From Janthinobacterium saanense (GTDB lineage: Bacteria > Pseudomonadota > Gammaproteobacteria > Burkholderiales > Burkholderiaceae_D), in assembly GCF_014200675.1 (NCBI RefSeq), contig NZ_JACHCI010000001.1:62001-126000 (forward strand): a stretch of 64,000 nucleotides of DNA, given 5' to 3'. Made by a program: the position numbers and the translations under genes. Shown piece after piece: positions 54,230 through 64,000 of this stretch. The notes beneath the pieces were generated by a model. That model did not search any database. It was given only the letters and a program-made list of their open reading frames with translations, and had not been told where the DNA came from. Position 1 is the stretch's first letter. The number at the start of each line of letters is the position of its first letter.

Positions 54230-55459
54230 ATGATTGCTGCTTCCTCCCTGCGCCGCGCCAGCCTGGCTGCGGTCCTTTTCCTGGCTGCCACCGCCGCGCA
54301 GGCAGCTATCGTTTTGCAGATCACGGTGAGCAGCGAGCGCCTGAACCCTGCGGATGCGCCGGTGGCGCAGACGGCGGTGCTGGGCAAGCGTTACCTGAGC
54401 GTGCGTGACGGCAAGCGCATGACGGTGGTCGATTTTGCCGCGCGCCAGCGTTACAGCATCGACACGGCAAGCGCCACCTATGAGCAGGAATCGCTGTTTG
54501 CGGTGGTGGCTGAGCGTGCCGCCAGCATGCGCCAGCGTAAGGATGTTGCTGTGCTGACACCGCAGCAAGGCGATCAGGCTGTCATCTGGTCGCTGGCCGG
54601 CCAGCCGCTGCTGAAAATAGGCCTTGCCCGCCAGCCTGTCAGTGATGACGACGCCAGGGCCTTTGCCCAGTTCCTGCGCTATACCTGGCATGTCCATCCG
54701 CTGGTGCTGGACATGCTGGCAGGCGGCAGGCAGATTCCCCATGAGTTTGCGTTGTATCAGCGCGATGCAGCGGGCAGTATCGTGCGCCATTTCCATATCC
54801 ACTCCTTCACGGCGGATGTGCCAGAGACCGATCCGCTGTCTGGCTACCGGCCGCTTGCGCTATCGGCCAGTGCGCCGCTGCTTGAGCGCTTGCTGGAGCA
54901 GGCCACGCGGCTGCAAGCCCTGGGGCCGGAGACCCATGCCACGATGCGGGCCCAGGCGGATCAGGTATTTGCTGCGCAGCACACATTCGAAGCTTTCTTG
55001 ATGATGCTGGAAGATAATTTGTCCACCGGTGCGCTGGTCGAGCACCTGTCGCGCGAGCAGTTATTGGCCATGCAAGCGTCCGAACCGATACAGCAGTTGC
55101 TGCGCGCGCTGTCGGCCAAAGATCTGGAAATCATCGAGGAGGGGCTGGCGAGCGTGCAAGCGCTGCGGGCCCAGCTTGGGCCAGAGCAGCCTATGCTGGC
55201 GTTTTTCGAAGCTGGTTTGCGCGGCAAACTGGGGCAGTGGCCCGAGGCGCAGGTCCTGTATCTGCAGGTGCTGCAGGTCAAACCGCATCTGGCGGCGGCC
55301 TACAAGGAGCTGGGCGACGCGCTATATGCGCAAGGTCATATGCCCGATGCCTGGCGCAGCTGGGATGCCGGCCGGGCGCTGGCGCCCACGCACCGCGTTT
55401 TCAAGAGCGTTGATGCGCTGGAAAAAAGTTTGCTGAAACAATACCCCGCCTTCTTTTGA
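54230..55459 (+). CDS. Exported protein with C-terminal TPR-like repeat, unknown function
   Basis: A protein of 409 residues from ATG 54230, where a signal peptide (MIAASSLRRASLAAVLFLAATAAQA) begins. The frame continues upstream to 54155 without a plausible start. The first 270 residues are unrecognised, with a beta-rich opening (LSVRDGKRMTVVDFAARQRYSIDT). Residues around 310-400 look like TPR helices (PMLAFFEAGLRGKLGQWPEAQVLYLQVLQVKPHLAAAYKELGDALYAQG). It would work in the periplasm or outside. The start site has no clear ribosome binding sequence. Confidence 0.65.
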   Translation: MIAASSLRRASLAAVLFLAATAAQAAIVLQITVSSERLNPADAPVAQTAVLGKRYLSVRDGKRMTVVDFAARQRYSIDTASATYEQESLFAVVAERAASMRQRKDVAVLTPQQGDQAVIWSLAGQPLLKIGLARQPVSDDDARAFAQFLRYTWHVHPLVLDMLAGGRQIPHEFALYQRDAAGSIVRHFHIHSFTADVPETDPLSGYRPLALSASAPLLERLLEQATRLQALGPETHATMRAQADQVFAAQHTFEAFLMMLEDNLSTGALVEHLSREQLLAMQASEPIQQLLRALSAKDLEIIEEGLASVQALRAQLGPEQPMLAFFEAGLRGKLGQWPEAQVLYLQVLQVKPHLAAAYKELGDALYAQGHMPDAWRSWDAGRALAPTHRVFKSVDALEKSLLKQYPAFF

Positions 55460-55485
55460 GCAGGCGGACGAGTTTGCCTATCCTT

Positions 55486-56118
55486 TTAGCCCATCACCAG
55501 CCGGCCCGCCAATAAAACAAACACGGTTGGCAGCACGAACTTGCCGTACGGCGAAGGTTTGCCGCGCAGGCGGCGCGCCAGACGGGCGGCCAGCACGGCA
55601 TAGATGGCGTCGAACAGCAGTCCCATCAGCACCAGGGTAGCGCCCAGGCGCAGGTATTGCATGCCCATGCTGGCGCTGGCGACATTGACATTAACGAATT
55701 GCGGCAGAAACATGCTGCAAAACAACAACGCCTTCGGATTGAGCAGATTGGTCAGAAAACCGCGCACCAGGCTGGCGCGGGCGCCTTGCTCCGTGGCCGG
55801 TGCCGCTGCTTCGCTGTCTGGATTGCTCTTCGACAGAGCCGATTGCAGCAGGCGCGCCGCCAGGTAAAACAGATAGGCCGCGCCGGCCCATTTGACCCAT
55901 TGCAAGGCTTGCGGATGGGCTACCATCAGGGTCGCCAGGCCGGCGCCTGACAAGGTCACGTGCACGGCGCGCGCGCCGGCGATGCCTACCGCCGTCACCA
56001 GCGCCGTGCCTACGCCGCGCGCCGCACCCGTTGCCAGCACCAGCGCCATATCGGGGCCAGGCAATAAAAAGGCGCCGGCCAGTGCCAGCAGGTACATCAG
56101 GAAGGTAGAATCGGACAT
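55486..56118 (-). CDS. LysE/RhtB family amino acid exporter
   Basis: A 210-residue inner-membrane protein with six hydrophobic segments. LLALAGAFLLPGPDMALVLATGAARGVGTAL carries the LysE/RhtB signature, and FLTNLLNPKALLFCSMFLPQF the second block. The likely role is export of an amino acid. ATG 56118 begins the family N terminus, and the longer frame to 56157 is ignored. It is divergent from an Lrp-type gene, a common regulator-exporter pairing. Confidence 0.88.
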   Translation of the reverse strand: MSDSTFLMYLLALAGAFLLPGPDMALVLATGAARGVGTALVTAVGIAGARAVHVTLSGAGLATLMVAHPQALQWVKWAGAAYLFYLAARLLQSALSKSNPDSEAAAPATEQGARASLVRGFLTNLLNPKALLFCSMFLPQFVNVNVASASMGMQYLRLGATLVLMGLLFDAIYAVLAARLARRLRGKPSPYGKFVLPTVFVLLAGRLVMG

Positions 56119-56249
56119 GGCGCGTTTTGGCGGAAGAGGGTGTGCAGTGCTGCGCATTATGTTCTTGCGTGATTGAAATGTGCTTGCTATTTCTTCTCGG
56201 TATGCCCTAGTATTGAGGTAGATTCCACCCGTAAAAAAACAATAATTAG

Positions 56250-56732
56250 ATGAAAATTTCAGATGTTAGCCTCGACGCCACAGATTTGCAGATACTCAGG
56301 CTGCTGCAGGAAGAAGGCCGGCTGTCCAACGCGCGCCTGGCCGAGCGCCTGAAGCTCAGCGAAACGCCCGTCTGGCGCCGCTTGCGCCGCCTGGAAGAAG
56401 AAGGTTTTATTACCGGCTATCAGGCGCTGCTTAACCGCAAGAAACTCGGTATTGGCCTGGTCGCCTTCGTGCGGGTGGTGTTTGCCAACCACGGCAACGA
56501 GCAACCGTCCCAGTTCGAGCAAGCCATCCTCTCGATCCCGGAAATCCTGTCCTGCCACAATGTGGCGGGCGAAGCCGATTATTTCCTGCAAGTGGTGGCG
56601 CGCGACCTGGAAACCTATGGCGAATTCGTCTCGACGGTGCTGCGCCGCCTGCCCGGCGTGGCGGAAATCCAGTCCAGCCTCTCGATGCGCGAAATCAAAT
56701 CCTCGAACCGCCTGCCCTTGCCGCTGGCCTGA
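56250..56732 (+). CDS. Lrp/AsnC family transcriptional regulator
   Basis: A 160-residue regulator. The helix-turn-helix lies at about residues 8-55 (LDATDLQILRLLQEEGRLSNARLAERLKLSETPVWRRLRRLEEEGFITGY), and the C-terminal effector domain (RAM) follows with LSCHNVAGEADYFLQVV. It is divergent from the LysE exporter gene, so it probably controls that exporter in response to its amino acid, by analogy to many such pairs. Confidence 0.9.
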   Translation: MKISDVSLDATDLQILRLLQEEGRLSNARLAERLKLSETPVWRRLRRLEEEGFITGYQALLNRKKLGIGLVAFVRVVFANHGNEQPSQFEQAILSIPEILSCHNVAGEADYFLQVVARDLETYGEFVSTVLRRLPGVAEIQSSLSMREIKSSNRLPLPLA

Positions 56733-56733
56733 G

Positions 56734-56755
56734 TGCGCCGGCGCGCACTATAATT
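56734..56755 (+). promoter_or_regulatory. Palindrome and -10 element upstream of proline iminopeptidase
   Basis: GTGCGC-CGGC-GCGCAC (56734-56749) directly abuts TATAAT (56750-56755), starting within two bases of the Lrp stop. It may end the Lrp transcript, form an operator, or both. Confidence 0.45.
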
Positions 56756-56797
56756 GGGCATAGTTGCTGACTCCCTGACCGCTTTCCGAGGACCGCC

Positions 56798-57754
56798 ATG
56801 CCCGATACTTTGTCGCCTTTGTTTCCCGCCCTGTCACCCAACCGGCATGGCATGCTGGCGGTCGATGCGGTGCACACCATTTATTGGGAAGAGTGCGGCA
56901 ACCCGGATGGCATCCCCGTGCTGTTCCTGCATGGCGGCCCGGGCGCCGGCCTGTCGCCGCAGCACCGCCGCTTCTTTGACCCGCAGCGTTACCGCGTAAT
57001 CCTGTTCGACCAGCGCGGCGCCGGCAAGTCGACGCCGCTGGGCGAGTGGCGCAATAACACCACCCAGTTGCTGATCAACGATATTGAACAGTTGCGGGCC
57101 CAGTTCGGCATTAGCCAGTGGCTGGTGTTTGGCGGTTCCTGGGGTTCTACTTTGGCCCTGGCGTATGGCCAGACGCATCCTGAAGCGTGCCTGGGTTTCG
57201 TGCTGCGTGGTATTTTCCTGTGCACTCAGGCAGAAATCGACTGGTTTATCGAAGGCGTGCGCTGGTTTTATCCGGAATTGTACGAAGAATTTGCCGCCTT
57301 GATTCCGGCCGCCGAGCGCAGCGATCTGCTGGCTGCCTATGTGAAACGCATCCTCAGCAGCGACCCGGAAGTGTACTGGCCGGCCGCGCGCGCCTGGAGC
57401 CGTTTCGAAGGGCGCCGCGTGTATCTGATGCCGCAGCCGGAAGATACGCCCAACGATGCGCTGGACCTGGGTGTAGGCCGACTGGAATCGCATTACATGG
57501 CCAACCTGGGTTTCCTGGAAGAAGATCAATTGATACGCGACCTGGGCCGCATTGCGCATTTGCCGGCCGTCATCGTGCAGGGGCGTTATGACGCCATCTG
57601 CCCGCCGCTGTCGGCTTATCGTCTGCACCAGGCCTGGCCCGGCGCGCAGCTGGAAATCATTCCCGATGCGGGCCATGGCGCGCTGGAACACGGCATCGCC
57701 TCGGCATTGGTGCGGGCCACCGAACGTTTTGTGCCGGGACGTGGCTTCGCCTGA
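56798..57754 (+). CDS. pip: Proline iminopeptidase
   Basis: A 318-residue alpha/beta hydrolase (S33) that releases N-terminal proline. The oxyanion motif LHGGPGAG lies near residue 45, DQRGAGKSTP near 71, and the nucleophile Ser114 is in GGSWGS. The acid and histidine are in VQGRYDAICPP and DAGHGALEHG. ATG 56798 is preceded by GAGGACCGCC. A hairpin (57802-57820, GCCCGC/GCGGGC) follows the gene. Confidence 0.93.
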   Translation: MPDTLSPLFPALSPNRHGMLAVDAVHTIYWEECGNPDGIPVLFLHGGPGAGLSPQHRRFFDPQRYRVILFDQRGAGKSTPLGEWRNNTTQLLINDIEQLRAQFGISQWLVFGGSWGSTLALAYGQTHPEACLGFVLRGIFLCTQAEIDWFIEGVRWFYPELYEEFAALIPAAERSDLLAAYVKRILSSDPEVYWPAARAWSRFEGRRVYLMPQPEDTPNDALDLGVGRLESHYMANLGFLEEDQLIRDLGRIAHLPAVIVQGRYDAICPPLSAYRLHQAWPGAQLEIIPDAGHGALEHGIASALVRATERFVPGRGFA

Positions 57755-57801
57755 CGCGATAATGAGCGGCTAAGCTTGTCAGCCTGCTACACTATCGCAA
57801 T

Positions 57802-57820
57802 GCCCGCGTCAGGAGCGGGC
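57802..57820. terminator. Hairpin after proline iminopeptidase
   Basis: GCCCGC and GCGGGC pair around GTCAGGA, between the peptidase stop and the DUF2721 gene. No T run follows, so termination is unsure. Confidence 0.35.
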
Positions 57821-57848
57821 GCCAGCGTGAACTGACAATTGATTACCC

Positions 57849-58349
57849 ATGAATATACAGATCGGCGATATCGGCCATACCATCCAGCTGGCGATTGCGC
57901 CGGTATTCCTGTTGACTGGTATCGGCACCATGCTGGTCGTGCTGACGAACCGCCTGGGCCGCATCATCGACCGCTCGCGCGTGCTGGAAGACCGGCTCGA
58001 TATCGGCTACAACGATCTCTATATGTTGGAGCTCGATACTCTGTACAAGCGCACCCATCTGATCAATTATTCGATTTCGCTGAGTACGGCCTGCGGTTTC
58101 TTTGTCTGCATCATTATCGCCATGCTGTTTCTGGGCGATATATTGAACCTGACCCTGGACAAGTATATCGCCGTGTTTTTCGTGCTGGCCGTGCTATGCC
58201 TGATCGGCTGTTTCACTTATTTGCTGCGCGAGATTTACCTCTCCGCTACCGCCCAGATTTTCCGGCGCCATGTGCGCCCGCCAGGCGCGCGGCAGGGCGC
58301 GCCAGTTTTACCGCCTGACAAGACCACCCACAAGCACCTCCAAGAGTAG
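57849..58349 (+). CDS. DUF2721 family membrane protein
   Basis: A 166-residue protein with three hydrophobic segments (about 10-30, 75-100, 105-130). The N-terminal block IQLAIAPVFLLTGIGTMLVVLTNRLGRIIDRSRVLEDR matches DUF2721. It likely sits in the inner membrane with an amphipathic middle region. Function unknown. It ends 14 bases before the following hypothetical gene. Confidence 0.85.
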   Translation: MNIQIGDIGHTIQLAIAPVFLLTGIGTMLVVLTNRLGRIIDRSRVLEDRLDIGYNDLYMLELDTLYKRTHLINYSISLSTACGFFVCIIIAMLFLGDILNLTLDKYIAVFFVLAVLCLIGCFTYLLREIYLSATAQIFRRHVRPPGARQGAPVLPPDKTTHKHLQE

Positions 58350-58363
58350 AGATTGAGTCCAGT

Positions 58364-58819
58364 ATGCAAGATTACAAACGCCCACCCACCCTGCACCGTT
58401 ACGGCCAGCGCAGCGAACTTGAACTGGCCTTGAGCCTGGGCCAGTTCCGTTTGACGCCTGCAGGCAATTGTTTGACCCTCAGTTTTTCGCAAGTGTGGGA
58501 CAAGAAACTGTTCGACCTGTTCTCGCCCGCCGACAGCTGTTTGATCATTCACAACACCGAAGAATTCGGCGAACGCCTGCACCGCGCCGTGCAGCGTACC
58601 TTGCCCAGCTGGGCCGGTATCGATGGCCTGGTGGAATATGGTCAGCGCGCCGCCCTGGGCGCCGTGTTTACCAAGACGCGCGCCGAGGCCGTGGAGCAGG
58701 AATGGTTGTTCGCCTGGCGCTCGATGCAGCCGCAAGCGAGCCTGAACCCCGTCACGGTCAAACTGGGCAACCTGGAAAACTTCGCTGAAATCCGCGACCG
58801 CGACACGTATTTAGCGTAA
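58364..58819 (+). CDS. Hypothetical protein downstream of DUF2721
   Basis: A 151-residue soluble protein, unrecognised. It has no signal peptide or membrane segment; the sequence is a mixed alpha/beta chain with several aromatic-rich strands (RPPTLHRYGQ, TLSFSQVWDKKLFDLF, EWLFAWRSMQ). The ATG follows TAGAGATTGAG, a moderate ribosome site. It is tandem with the DUF2721 gene and may share its transcript. No homologue is known to me. Confidence 0.65.
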   Translation: MQDYKRPPTLHRYGQRSELELALSLGQFRLTPAGNCLTLSFSQVWDKKLFDLFSPADSCLIIHNTEEFGERLHRAVQRTLPSWAGIDGLVEYGQRAALGAVFTKTRAEAVEQEWLFAWRSMQPQASLNPVTVKLGNLENFAEIRDRDTYLA

Positions 58820-58838
58820 ATGCTGGCCTAAGTCCGGT

Positions 58839-59423
58839 TCAGCGCACCTGCGGGCTGTCGATGCGCGCCAGCACGGCGTTCATCATGCGCTCGACATCGC
58901 TGCGTATCATGGTCGGGCCCAGCATGCCGGGCACATAGAAGCCCGGCATCAGCCGGCTGTTGAAGACGATGCGCGTGCCGCCCGTCTCGGGGATGGGATA
59001 CAGGTTCCAGCTCGCTTCATAGTGGCGCATGTCGCCGGAAATGAGGTCGATGCTGATCGCCGAGAGCGGCGTTTCCGTGGCCCGCACCACCAGATGGATG
59101 GCGTGGTTCATGAACAGGAAGCGCGCCACGCCCTGTTGCTCGATGATCACTTCATTGCCGTTGCGCGACAGCACGCGGCAGGAACTCATGTCGGGCACGA
59201 ACTCACTCATGCGCTCATAAGTGGTCAAGGTCTTCCAGACCGAGGCGGGCGGCGCTTGCACGGTGCCGCTGGCGTCCACTTCATACATGCGCTGTCCATC
59301 GACTTCGATGCGTCTGACATCGACTTTCAGCTTGGGCGTTTCCAAACGGGGCGCTTGCGCCAGTGCCGGTGTGGAACTGGTCACGGCGCACAGTAGCAGT
59401 AGGCAAAGAAAGAATCGCGTCAT
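58839..59423 (-). CDS. SRPBCC (START-like) domain protein, exported
   Basis: A 194-residue protein. The signal peptide MTRFFLCLLLLCAVTSSTPALAQ precedes a polyketide-cyclase/START-like domain (VDASGTVQAPPASVWKTLTTYERMSEFVPDMSSCRVL) that could bind a hydrophobic ligand in the periplasm. ATG 59423 begins the signal peptide; the frame is open to 59459. It is divergent from fadH. Its ligand is unknown. Confidence 0.82.
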   Translation of the reverse strand: MTRFFLCLLLLCAVTSSTPALAQAPRLETPKLKVDVRRIEVDGQRMYEVDASGTVQAPPASVWKTLTTYERMSEFVPDMSSCRVLSRNGNEVIIEQQGVARFLFMNHAIHLVVRATETPLSAISIDLISGDMRHYEASWNLYPIPETGGTRIVFNSRLMPGFYVPGMLGPTMIRSDVERMMNAVLARIDSPQVR

Positions 59424-59487
59424 GGCGGCTAGCCTACGGTAAAGTTGCGTCGGGCACAAGATGCGCGTGCCATCGAGCGAGCGCTAG

Positions 59488-61629
<2,142 letters not shown>

Positions 61630-61641
61630 CTGGCTTTTAAT

Positions 61642-61726
61642 ACCCCCCAGGTCAAAGGCTGGGGTCAAACCCCGGGGCGGGATGCGCCTTAGTATGAGGC
61701 GTCCCGGGCCCTGAGGGTCTGACCCC
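61642..61726. repeat. Dispersed palindrome, copy 3 with an inserted hairpin
   Basis: On the minus strand GGGGTCAGACCC begins the element and GGGGTTTGACCCC with the tail AGCCTTTGACCTGGGG ends it. About 35 bases between the arms contain their own stem (GGGACGCCT / AGGCGCATCCC). It lies between convergent fadH and the antiporter gene. Copies 1 and 2 lack this insertion. Confidence 0.75.
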
Positions 61727-61731
61727 GGGGA

Positions 61732-63444
61732 TCAATGCCCGCCGTGCGCTTTTTTCGCTTCTTCAAAACTATGCAGCACGTGCTCGGCCATGCCATTGGC
61801 CAGTTCGTGTTCGCCGATAAAGATCTTGCCCGCGTTTTCAGCGCGCAGCAGGTCGGCTTCTTCTTCGCTGTGGGTGCGCACCACCGTCAAAATGCCGGGG
61901 TTCAGCGCGCGCGCCGTCTCGATCATGGCGCGCACGTGGAAGGTGTCCGGCGTGGCGATGACCAGCATGGTGGCGTGCGTGATGTGGGCCTGGATCAGCA
62001 CGGCCGGTTCGCCCGCATTGCCGGCCACGGCCGGAATGCCCTGCTTGCGCAGCTGGTCGACGATTTCGCGGTTTTCCTCGGCCACCACAAAGTGGATGCC
62101 CCGCTCCATCAGGGCGGCGGCGATGCGCCGGCCTACGCGGCCGTAGCCCACCAGCACGATCTGGCCTGACAGTTTTTCCTGCGGCACCGTCATCGGCAAT
62201 TCAGCCAGCGGATCGGCCGTGCGTTCGAATTTGCGCGCAAAGTCGCTGTTATTGAGCACGCGCAACAGCGGATTGGCCATGCTGAACACCAGCGGATTCA
62301 AGGCGATCGACAGGATGGCGCCGGCCAGTATCAGGCTTTGGCCTTCTTGCGGCATCAGGCCCAGCGACAGGCCCAGTGCGGCCAGGATGAACGAGAATTC
62401 ACCGATCTGCGCCAGGCTGGCCGAGACGATGATGGCGGTTTTTGGCGGATAACGCAGCGCCATCACCAGCAAAAAGGCGGCGATCGATTTACCGAAGATG
62501 ATGATGGCGCAGACGGCCAGCACTTGCAGCGGTTTTTCCACCAGGATATTCGGCTCGAACAGCATGCCGACCGAAACGAAGAACAGCACGGCGAACGCGT
62601 CGCGCAGAGGCAAGGACTCTTCGGCAGCGCGGTGGCTCAGTTCGGATTCGCGCAGCACCATGCCGGCAAAGAAGGCGCCCAGCGCGAACGACACGCCAAA
62701 CACTTGCGTGGCGGCATAGGCGATGCCGACGGCGGCGGCGATCACGCACAGGGTGAACAGTTCACGCGAACCGCTGCGCGCCACTTGCCACAAGATCCAT
62801 GGAAACAGTTTGCGGCCCACCACCAGCATGAAGACGATGAAACCGGCAACCTGGCCCAGGGTGATGACCAGGGTATACCACAAGCTGACGTGTTCGCTAC
62901 CAGGCGCTACCGTGCCGCCCAGCGCGCCGGAAAATGCCGGTAGCAACACCAGTACCAGCACGGTGACCAGGTCTTCCACCACCAGCCAGCCGACGGCGAT
63001 GCGGCCATTCAGGGAATCGAGGATGCCCCGTTCTTCCAGCGCCCGCAACAGCACCACGGTACTGGCGACCGACAGCGCCAGGCCGAAGATCAGCCCGCCG
63101 CCAAGGCTCCAGCCCCACCAGTGGGCCAGGCCCATGCCCATCGCCGTGGCGACGGCAATCTGCAAGATGGCGCCCGGCAGCGCGATCTTGCGCACATCCC
63201 ACAGGTCTTCGATGGAAAAGTGCAGGCCGACACCGAACATCATCAGCATCACGCCGATTTCCGCCAATTGCCCGGCCAATTCCGCATCCGCAACAAAACC
63301 TGGCGTGGCCGGTCCTATCATGATGCCGGCGGCCAGATAGCCGACTAATGCCGGCAATTTCATACGGGTGGCGATAAAGCCAAAAACGAGGCCGAAACCG
63401 AGGGCGGCGGCTATGGTGGTAATCAGACTGATGTCGTGGGGCAT
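61732..63444 (-). CDS. YbaL-type CPA2 cation:proton antiporter
   Basis: A 570-residue inner-membrane antiporter. About twelve hydrophobic segments (Na_H_Exchanger) occupy residues 1-385. They include MIGPATPGF, MFGVGLHFSIEDL and FFVSVGMLF, the Kef-like pore pieces. A TrkA-N domain follows at 410-530 with VLVGYGRVGRRIA. It probably exchanges K+ or Na+ for protons under nucleotide control. The start is ATG 63444. Confidence 0.9.
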   Translation of the reverse strand: MPHDISLITTIAAALGFGLVFGFIATRMKLPALVGYLAAGIMIGPATPGFVADAELAGQLAEIGVMLMMFGVGLHFSIEDLWDVRKIALPGAILQIAVATAMGMGLAHWWGWSLGGGLIFGLALSVASTVVLLRALEERGILDSLNGRIAVGWLVVEDLVTVLVLVLLPAFSGALGGTVAPGSEHVSLWYTLVITLGQVAGFIVFMLVVGRKLFPWILWQVARSGSRELFTLCVIAAAVGIAYAATQVFGVSFALGAFFAGMVLRESELSHRAAEESLPLRDAFAVLFFVSVGMLFEPNILVEKPLQVLAVCAIIIFGKSIAAFLLVMALRYPPKTAIIVSASLAQIGEFSFILAALGLSLGLMPQEGQSLILAGAILSIALNPLVFSMANPLLRVLNNSDFARKFERTADPLAELPMTVPQEKLSGQIVLVGYGRVGRRIAAALMERGIHFVVAEENREIVDQLRKQGIPAVAGNAGEPAVLIQAHITHATMLVIATPDTFHVRAMIETARALNPGILTVVRTHSEEEADLLRAENAGKIFIGEHELANGMAEHVLHSFEEAKKAHGGH

Positions 63445-63571
63445 GCGCTATGGGTTCCTTATGATACAGATGTAAAAAGATAAATTGGAGCGCTTGAGTA
63501 TAAACGCAACAAAGCTGCAGCTGGGACTTTTCCCGCCGCTTTTTTACAAAAAATCCATACCCTATCTTCGT

Positions 63572-63605
63572 CCAGGTGGCTGCGAACGCATGCCTATCCA
63601 CCTGG
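63572..63605. terminator. Hairpin upstream of the antiporter gene
   Basis: CCAGGTGG (63572-63579) and CCACCTGG (63598-63605) are perfect 8-base arms around an 18-base loop, about 60 bases downstream of the FabH-like stop. A T-rich run appears 20 bases further on the minus strand, so terminator function is plausible but not typical. Confidence 0.4.
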
Positions 63606-63663
63606 AACAGCGCCTAATTCATGCAATCAGCGCTTTTTCAGATATCTATATTGAAGTTGCCGC

Positions 63664-64000
63664 TTAAAGTTTACGTACTACTACGCAACCGATCGAGTAA
63701 CCGGCGCCAAACGAGCAGATGACGCCCATCGCGCCTGCAGGCAGATCATCTTGATATTTATGGAAGGCAATAATCGAACCGGCCGACGAGGTATTGGCGT
63801 AGGTATCGAGGATCACCGGGGCTTCATGCGCTTCGGCATCGCGGCCCAGGATCAGGCGCGTGATCAGCAGATTCATGTTCAGGTTCGCCTGGTGCAACCA
63901 GTAGCGGCTCACTTGCGCCACTTCCACGCCGGCCTTGGCCAGGGTCGCCTTGATCATGTCGGCGGCCATCGGGCACACTTCCTTGAAAACTTTGCGGCCT
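63664..64000 (-). CDS. Beta-ketoacyl-ACP synthase III-like protein, 5' part beyond the window
   Basis: The C-terminal 112 codons of a FabH/thiolase-fold condensing enzyme are visible. The His of WLHQANLNMN and the Asn of DTYANTSSAGS are the catalytic partners of the Cys expected upstream. The closing GAGYSIGCVVVRKL is the usual C terminus. The frame enters from beyond base 64000 (GRKVFKEVCPMAADM), so the start is not in view. The Asn/Ser context fits the FabH group; the exact subclass cannot be told. Confidence 0.8.
   Translation of the reverse strand, partial: GRKVFKEVCPMAADMIKATLAKAGVEVAQVSRYWLHQANLNMNLLITRLILGRDAEAHEAPVILDTYANTSSAGSIIAFHKYQDDLPAGAMGVICSFGAGYSIGCVVVRKL

Noticed and set aside
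63485-63667. 60-codon plus-strand frame between the antiporter and FabH-like genes
   Set aside because: TTG start, no ribosome site, overlaps the end of a real gene, and the region is better explained by a hairpin.

Overview
The window reads as ordinary chromosome from a GC-rich betaproteobacterium. Gene content and neighbourhoods (argB / pyrimidine 5'-nucleotidase / slmA; hemA-prfA-prmC; minCDE; phasin-phaA-phaB; MetR; a phenylacetate-ligase-like plus Liv-type ABC cluster) point to Burkholderiales, most likely Oxalobacteraceae (Janthinobacterium/Duganella/Massilia group). The family assignment is inference, not proven. No prophage, insertion sequence, CRISPR array or rRNA was seen. One tRNA (Thr, GGT anticodon) is present. 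Coding density is high, and only one stretch above 300 bases (49078-49409) lacks a gene.

Layout. 1-5000: the pabBC fusion (cut by the left edge), slmA, a HAD nucleotidase, a TraB/GumN-like protein, tRNA-Thr and argB. 5150-9680: a small Cys-rich protein, then a large hybrid phosphorelay kinase followed by an HD-GYP response regulator, which probably couples a signal to cyclic-di-GMP breakdown. 9670-11460: a polyhydroxybutyrate-depolymerase-type esterase co-transcribed with a ribbon-helix-helix regulator behind a strong promoter with a dyad. 11580-14450: DUF1289, a metallo-beta-lactamase-fold hydrolase, nitronate monooxygenase and hpt. 14537-23705: a seven-gene minus-strand cluster (FadD-like ligase, LivG, LivH, LivM, LivK-type binding protein, LivF, phenylacetate-ligase-like protein) with a divergent Crp/Fnr regulator. 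It looks like an uptake and CoA-activation system for an unknown acyl or aromatic acid.

23789-38951: aminopeptidase P, MgtC, DUF924, DUF2520, an outer-membrane beta-barrel protein behind a PmrA-type box, ettA, rarD, kup, an FKBP lipoprotein, a Dph6-like ATPase, an ElaA-like acetyltransferase, ohr with an elaborate promoter, and a LytS/LytTR two-component pair. 38958-46531: histone-deacetylase-like hydrolase, gshA, prmC, dsbB, prfA, hemA and an OmpR-type regulator, all on the minus strand. 46700-50161: a DUF697-like gene, minE-minD-minC, then a TumE/TumA-type toxin-antitoxin pair. 50387-54093: metR with a perfect autoregulatory box, then phasin, phaA and phaB. 54230-64000: a TPR-like secreted protein, a LysE exporter with a divergent Lrp regulator, proline iminopeptidase, DUF2721, a hypothetical protein, a SRPBCC protein, FadH, a YbaL-type antiporter and the end of a FabH-like synthase.

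The most interesting non-genic signal is a dispersed palindrome, GGGGTCRGACCC / GGGTYYGACCCC with a shared tail, present three times at gene ends (13793, 43250, 61642). One copy carries an inserted second hairpin. Other signals worth a look are the paired 12-base inverted sites in the ohr promoter, the dyad over the start point of the ribbon-helix-helix/depolymerase operon, and a phenylacetate-ligase-like protein that has lost the usual ATP-binding loop. I did not find a clearly new multi-gene system; the Liv/ligase cluster with an unknown substrate is the best candidate.
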